Origin: Monoplex corrugatus
Lineage: Eukaryota; Mollusca; Gastropoda; Littorinimorpha; Ranellidae
Reading direction: 5' to 3'
Length of the DNA: 64,000 nt
NCBI GenBank assembly: GCA_030674185.1
Contig: JAPXFY010000031.1
Coordinates: forward strand, 1,377,908 to 1,441,907
Shown here: positions 58,101 through 64,000 of the stretch, one piece after another
How positions within the stretch are numbered: position 1 is the first letter of the stretch
How the letters are laid out: each line of letters starts with the position of its first letter
Position numbers and translations under genes: made by a program
Notes under the pieces: model-generated
Told to the model about the DNA's origin: nothing
What the model saw: the letters and a program-made list of their open reading frames with translations, nothing else
The model's database searches: none

Positions 58101-61100
58101 CCTTGTTGAACAGCAAACTATGTTGTTGGAGCATCATGTCTGACCTTGTTGAACAGCAAACTATGTTGTGTGGAGCATCATGTCTGACCTTGTTGAACAG
58201 CAAACTGTGTTGTGTGGAGCATCATGTCTGACCTTGTTGAACAGCAAACTATGTTGTGTGGAGCATCATGTCTGACCTTGTTGAACAGCAAACTGTGTTG
58301 TGTGGAGCATCATGTCTGACCTTGTTGAACAGCAAACTGTGTTGTTGGAGCATCATGTCTGACCTTGTTGAACAGCAAACTGTGTTGTAGTGGAGCATCA
58401 TGTCTGACCTTGTTGAACAGCAAACTGTGTTGTGTGGAGCATCATGTCTGACCTTGTTGAACAGCAAACTATGTTGTGTGGAGCATCATGTCTGACCTTG
58501 TTGAACAGCAAACTATGTTGTTGGAGCATCATGTCTGACCTTGTTGAACAGCAAACTATGTTGTGTGGAGCATCATGTCTGACCTTGTTGAACAGCAAAC
58601 TATGTTGTGTGGAGCATCATGTCTGACCTTGTTGAACAGCAAACTGTGTTGTGTGGAGCATCATGTCTGACCTTGTTGAACAGCAAACTGTGTTGTATGG
58701 AGCATCATGTCTGACCTTGTTGAACAGCAAACTATGTTGTGTGGAGCATCATGTCTGACCTTGTTGAACAGCAAACTGTGTGTTGGAGCATCATGTCTGA
58801 CCTTGTTGAACAGCAACTTGTTGTATGGAGCATCATGTCTGACCTTGTTGAACAGCAAACTATGTTGTGGAGCATCATGTCTGACTTGTGAACAGCAAAC
58901 TGTGTTGTTGGAGCATCATGTCTGACCTTGTGAACAGCAAACTTGTTGTGTGAGCATCATGTCTGACCTTGTGAACAGAAACTGTGTTGTGTGGAGCATC
59001 ATGTCTGACCTTGTTGAACAGCAAACTGTGTTGTGTGGAGCATCATGTCTGACCTTGTTGAACAGCAAACTGTGTTGTGTGGAGCATCATGTCTGACCTT
59101 GTTGAACAGCAAACTATGTTGTGTGGAGCATCATGTCTGACCTTGTTGAACAGCAAACTTGTTGTTGGAGCATCATGTCGACCTTGTTGAACAGCAAACT
59201 TGTTGTTGGAGCATCATGTCTGACCTTGTGAACAGCAAACTTGTTGTGTGGAGCATCATGTCTGACCTTGTTGAACAGCAAACTTGTTGTTGGAGCATCA
59301 TGTCTGACTTGTTGAACAGCAAACTATGTTGTATGGAGCATCATGTCTGACTTGTTGAACAGCAAACTGTGTTGTTGGAGCATCATGTCTGACCTTGTTG
59401 AACAGCAAACTGTGTTGTGTGGAGCATCATGTCTGACCTTGTTGAACAAACTGTGTTGTGTGGAGCATCATGTCTGACCTTGTGAACAGCAACTGTGTTG
59501 TTGGAGCATCATGTCTGACCTTGTTGAACAGCAAACTATGTTGTGTGGAGCATCATGTCTGACCTTGTTGAACAGCAAACTGTGTTGTTGGAGCATCATG
59601 TCTGACCTTGTTGAACAGCAACTTGTTGTGTGGAGCATCATGTCTGACCTTGTGAACAGCAAACTTGTTGTAGGAGCATCATGTCTGACCTTGTTGAACA
59701 GCATGGTAGCATCATGTCGACCTTGTTGAACAGCAAACTTGTTGTGGGAGCATCATGTCGACCTTGTTGAACAGCAAACTATGTTGTGTGGAGCATCATG
59801 TCTGACCTTTTGAACAGCAAACTTGTTGTTGGAGCATCATGTCTGACCTTGTTGACAGCAAACTTGTTGTGTGGAGCATCATGTCTGACCTTGTTGAAAG
59901 CAAACTTGTTGTTGGAGCATCATGTCTGACCTTGTTGAACAGCAAACTATGTTGTATGGAGCATCATGTCTGACCTTGTGAACAGCAAACTGTGTTGTGT
60001 GGAGCATCATGTCTGACCTTGTTGAACAGCAAACTTGTTGTATGGAGCATCATGTCTGACCTTGTGAACAGCAAACTTGTTGTATGGAGCATCATGTCTG
60101 ACCTTGTTGAACAGCAAACTATGTTGTATGGAGCATCATGTCTGACCTTGTTGAACAGCAAACTGTTTGTTGGAGCATCATGTCTGACCTTGTTGAACAG
60201 CAAACTGTGTTGTGTGGAGCATCATGTCTGACCTTGTTGAACAGCAAACTGTGTTGTTGGAGCATCATGTCTGACCTTGTTGAACAGCAAACTTGTTGTT
60301 GGAGCATCATGTCTGACCTTGTTGAACAGCAAACTGTGTTGTATGGAGCATCATGTCTGACCTTGTTGAACAGCAAACTGTGTTGTTGGAGCATCATGTC
60401 TGACTTGTTGAACAGCAAACTTGTTGTGTGGACATCATCTGACCTTGTTGAACGCAAACTGTGTTGTTGGAGCATCATGTCTGACCTTGTTGAACAGCAA
60501 ACTATGTTGTGTGGAGCATCATGTCGATTGTTGAACAGCAAACTGTGTTGTGTGGAGCATCATGTCTGACCTTGTTGAACAGCAAACTTGTTGTGTGGAG
60601 ATCATGTCGACCTTGTTGAACAGCAAACTGTGTTGTTGGGCATCAGTCTGACCTTGTTGAACAGCAAACTATGTTGTTGGAGCATCATGTCGACCTTGTT
60701 GAACAGCAAACTATGTTGTTGGAGCATCATGTCTGACCTTGTTGAACAGCAAACTGTGTTGTATGGAGCATCATGTCTGACCTTGTTGAACAGCAAACTG
60801 TGTTGTGTGGAGCATCATGTCGACCTTGTTGAACAGCAAACTGTTGTATGGAGCATCATGTCGACCTTGTTGAACAGCAAACTTGTTGTATGGAGCATCA
60901 TGTCTGACTTGTTGAACAGCAAACTTGTTGTGTGGAGCATCATGTCTGACTTGTTGAACAGCAAACTGTGTTGTGTGGAGCATCATGTCTGACCTTGTTG
61001 AACAGCAACTGTGTTGTGTGGAGCATCATGTTGACCTTGTTGAACAGCAACTGTGTTGTGTGGAGCATCATGTCTGACTTGTTGAACAGCAAACTATGTC

Positions 61101-64000
61101 TGACCTTGTTGAACAGCAAACTTGTTGTTGGAGCATCATGTCTGACCTTGTGAACAGCAAACTATGTTGTTGGAGCATCATGTCTGACCTTGTTGAACAG
61201 CAAACTGTTTGTATGGAGCATCATGTCTGACCTTGTTGAACAGCAAACTATGTTGTTGGAGCATCATGTCTGACCTTGTTGAACAGCAAACTGTGTTGTA
61301 TGGAGCATCATGTCTGACCTTGTTGAACAGCAAACTGTGTTTGTGGAGCATCATGTCTGACCTTGTTGAACAGCAAACTGTGTTGTGTGGAGCATCATGT
61401 CTGACCTTGTTGAACAGCAAATGTGTTGTGTGGAGCATCATGTCTGACCTTGTTGAACAGCAAACTATGTTGTTGGAGCATCATGTCTGACCTTGTTGAA
61501 CAGCAAACTTGTTGTGTGGAGCATCATGTCTGACCTTGTTGAACAGCAAACTGTGTTGTGGAGCATCATGTCTGACCTTGTTGAACAGCAAACTGTGTTG
61601 TTGGAGCATCATGTCTGACCTTGTTGAACAGCAAACTATGTTGTATGGGAGCATCATGTCTGACCTTGTTGAACAGCAAACTTGTTGTGTGGAGCATCAT
61701 GTCTGACCTTGTTGAACAGCAAACTGTGTTGTGTGGAGCATCATGTCTGACCTTGTTGAACAGCAAACTGTGTTGTATGGAGCATCATGTCTGACCTTGT
61801 TGAACAGCAAACTGTGTTGTATGGAGCATCATGTCTGACCTTGTTGAACAGCAAACTTGTTGTTGGAGCATCATGTCTGACCTTGTTGAACAGCAAACTG
61901 TGTTGTTGGAGCATCATGTCTGACCTTGTTGAACAGCAAACTTGTTTGTGGAGCATCATGTCTGACCTTGTTGAACAGCAAACTGTGTTGTGTGGAGCGC
62001 AGAACTTGTTGTTGGACATCATGTCTGACCTTGTGACAGCAAACTTGTTGTGTGGAGCATCATGTCTGACCTTGTGAACAGCAACTGTGTTGTTGGAGCA
62101 CATGTCTGACCTTGTGAACAGCAATGGACATCAGTCTGACCTTGTTGAACAGCAAACTTGTTGTTGGGCATCATGTCTGACCTTGTGAACAGCAAACTAT
62201 GTGTTGGAGATCTGTCTGACCTGTTGAACAGCAAACTATGTTGTTGACACATGTCTGACCTTGTGAACAGCAAACTTGTTGTGGGAGCATCATGTCTGAC
62301 CTTGTTGAACAGCAAACTTGTTGTATGGAGCATCATGTCTGACCTGTGAACAGCAAACTGTTGTTGGACATCATGTCTGACCTTGTTGAACAGCAAACTG
62401 TGTTGTTGGAGCATCAGTCTGACCTTGTGAACGCAAACTTGTTGTTGGAGCATCATGTCTGACCTTGTGACAGCAAACTTGTTGTATGGAGCATCATGTC
62501 TGACCTTGAACAGCAAACTTGTTGTTGGAGCATCATGTCTGACCTTGTGAACACAACTGTTTGTTGGAGCATCATTCTACCTGTTGAACAGCAAACTTGT
62601 TGTTGGAGCATCATGTCGACCTTGTGAACAGCAAACTTGTTTGACTCAGTCTGACCTGTTGAACAGCAAACGTGTGGACTCAGTCTGACCTTGTTGAACA
62701 GCAAACTTGTTGTTGAGATCATGTCTGACTTGTTGAACAGCAAACTTGTGTTGGAGCATCTGTTGACCTTGTTGAACAGCAACTAGTTGTTGGAGCATCA
62801 TTCGACCTTGTTGAACAGCAAACTTGTTGTGTGGAGCATCATGTCGACCTGTGAACAGCAAACTTGTTGTTGGAGCATCATTCGACCTTGTTGAACAGCA
62901 AACTTGTTGTTGGAGCATCATGTCTGACCTGTGAACAGCAAACTGTGTTGTTGGAGATCATTCTGACCTGTTGAACAGCAAACTGTTGTATGAGCATCAT
63001 GTCTGACCTTGTGAACGCAAACTGTTGTGAGCATCATGTCGACTTGTTGAACACAAACTTGTTTGGAGCATCATGTCTGACCTGTTGAACAGCAAACTGT
63101 GTTGTGTGAGCATCATGTCTGACCTTGTTGAACAGCAAACGTGTTGTGTGGAGCATCATGTCTGACCTGTTGAACACAAACTGTTGTTGGAGCATCAGTC
63201 TGACCTTGTTGAACAGCAACTATGTTGTTGACATCATGTCTGACCTTGTTGAACAAAACTGTTGTTGAGCTCATGTCTGACCTGTTGAACAGCAACTGTT
63301 GTTGGAGCATCAGTCTGACCTGTTGAACAGCAAACTGTGTTGTGTGGAGCATCATGTCTGACCTGTTGAACAGCAAACTTGTTGTTGGAGCATCATGTCT
63401 GACCTTGTTGAACAGAAACTTGTTGTGTGGACATCATGTCTGACCTTGTTGAACAGAAACTTGTTGTGTGGAGCATCATGTCTGACCTTGTTGAACAGAA
63501 ACTTGTTGTTGGAGCATCATGTCTGACCTTGTTGAACAGCAAACTGTGTTGTTGGAGCATCATGTCTGACCTTGTGAACAGCAAACTGTGTTGTGTGGAG
63601 CATCATGTCTGACCTTGTTGAACAGCAACTGTGTTGTGGAGCATCATGTCTGACCTTGTTGAACAGCAAACTATGTTGTTGGAGCATCATGTCTGACCTG
63701 TTGAACAGCAAACTGTGTTGTGTGGAGCATCATGTCTGACCTTGTGAACAGCAAACTGTGTTGTATGGAGCATCATGTCTGACCTTGTTGAACAGCAAAC
63801 TGTGTTGTATGGAGCATCATGTCTGACCTTGTGAACAGCAAACTTGTTGTGTGGAGCATCATGTCTGACCTTGTTGAACAGGAAACTGTGTTGTGTGGAG
63901 CATCATGTCTGACCTTGTTGAACAGCAAACTGTGTTGTTGGAGCATCATGTCTGACCTTGTGAACAGCAAACTGTGTTGTATGGAGCATCATGTCTGACC
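49141..64000. repeat. 44-bp satellite array (about 335 monomers, continues past the window)
   Basis: Period exactly 44 over long stretches. The monomer is tgttgtgtggagcatcatgt followed by ctgaccttgttgaacagcaa and acta. Common variant sites are tatg/tgtg, gtgtgg/gtatgg, cttgttg/cttgctg, gtctgacc/gtcagacc and agcaaac/aggaaac. Blocks of the same variant order recur (for example around 52,990 and 53,870, 880 bases apart). 51,000-58,700 is clean. 58,800-63,800 has increasing one-base losses. All reading frames of 60-165 codons in it are artefacts of the 44-base period and its indels. A satellite of this length suggests heterochromatin, but its chromosomal location cannot be read. Confidence 0.96.
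52124..52144. repeat. 21-base T run inside one satellite monomer
   Basis: A monomer that reads tctaaaccttgttgaacaaa changes into a pure T run and re-enters the array at gaccttgttg. It is the only such run in the array. Confidence 0.9.

Noticed and set aside
49141..64000. Many 60-165-codon frames with MSDLVEQQ- or VRHDAPHN-type repeats on both strands
   Set aside because: They follow from a 44-base period, which cycles through three frames. A stop recurs every three monomers, and the longer frames arise only where indels shift the phase.
49141..64000. Possible CRISPR array or other spacer-containing repeat
   Set aside because: The monomers are directly adjacent with no unique spacers, and the context is an animal genome. 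The same applies to the 56-, 38-, 35- and 32-bp arrays.

Overview
The window reads as repeat-rich, gene-poor DNA from an animal genome, most likely a marine invertebrate. A mollusc is my best guess, from the style of its non-LTR retrotransposons and the sheer amount of mini- and microsatellite; no sequence here proves the taxon. I see no intact host gene, no rRNA or tRNA gene, and nothing bacterial. Nearly all long reading frames are broken retrotransposon genes or translations of simple repeats.

Three LINE families account for the coding sequence. Family A is RTE-like: an APE-type endonuclease followed by a reverse transcriptase, with the TGA stop codon running into a (GAT)n tail. It is present in at least nine copies (13.8-16.9, 18.7-18.9, 19.0-19.95, 20.2-23.05, 28.4-31.7, 33.6-35.9, 40.4-43.7, 44.05-45.8 and 47.5-48.3 kb). 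Family B is a second RTE-like family (16.87-18.55 and 23.53-26.94 kb). Family C is CR1/L2-like (8.9-13.04 kb and a decayed copy at 35.9-37.45 kb). Several copies have visible target-site duplications, so the order of some insertions can be read.

Layout. 1-2.1 kb: a 56-bp tandem array and copy 1 of a dispersed host segment. 2.1-8.6 kb: low-complexity DNA, a 45-bp array, a mirror-image CA/CAGA...TCTG/TG microsatellite, a 38-bp array and copy 2 of the segment. 8.6-13.8 kb: a 32-bp minisatellite split by LINE C1. 13.8-23.05 kb: stacked LINE A and B copies, including a 35-bp minisatellite that grew inside LINE B coding sequence. 23.05-32.1 kb: copy 3 of the host segment, split by LINE B1 and LINE A5. 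32.1-33.45 kb: ATGG microsatellite and an 83-bp array. 33.5-37.9 kb: LINE A6, the decayed LINE C2 and a TTAC microsatellite. 37.9-40.4 kb: mostly anonymous. 40.4-43.7 kb: LINE A7, which carries foreign sequence for an extremely Arg/Lys/Gly-rich protein. 43.95-44.05 kb: a 100-N gap. 44.05-48.3 kb: LINE A8, a noisy stretch and LINE A9. About 48.5 kb to the end: a 44-bp satellite that runs off the window.

The most unusual items are: (1) the sperm-nuclear-basic-protein-like sequence fused into the endonuclease of LINE A7; (2) tandem arrays whose single-copy progenitors are visible, either in paralogous segments (38 bp, perhaps 56 bp) or in LINE coding sequence (35 bp); and (3) the 15-kb 44-bp satellite, with a dyad in its monomer and recurring multi-monomer blocks.
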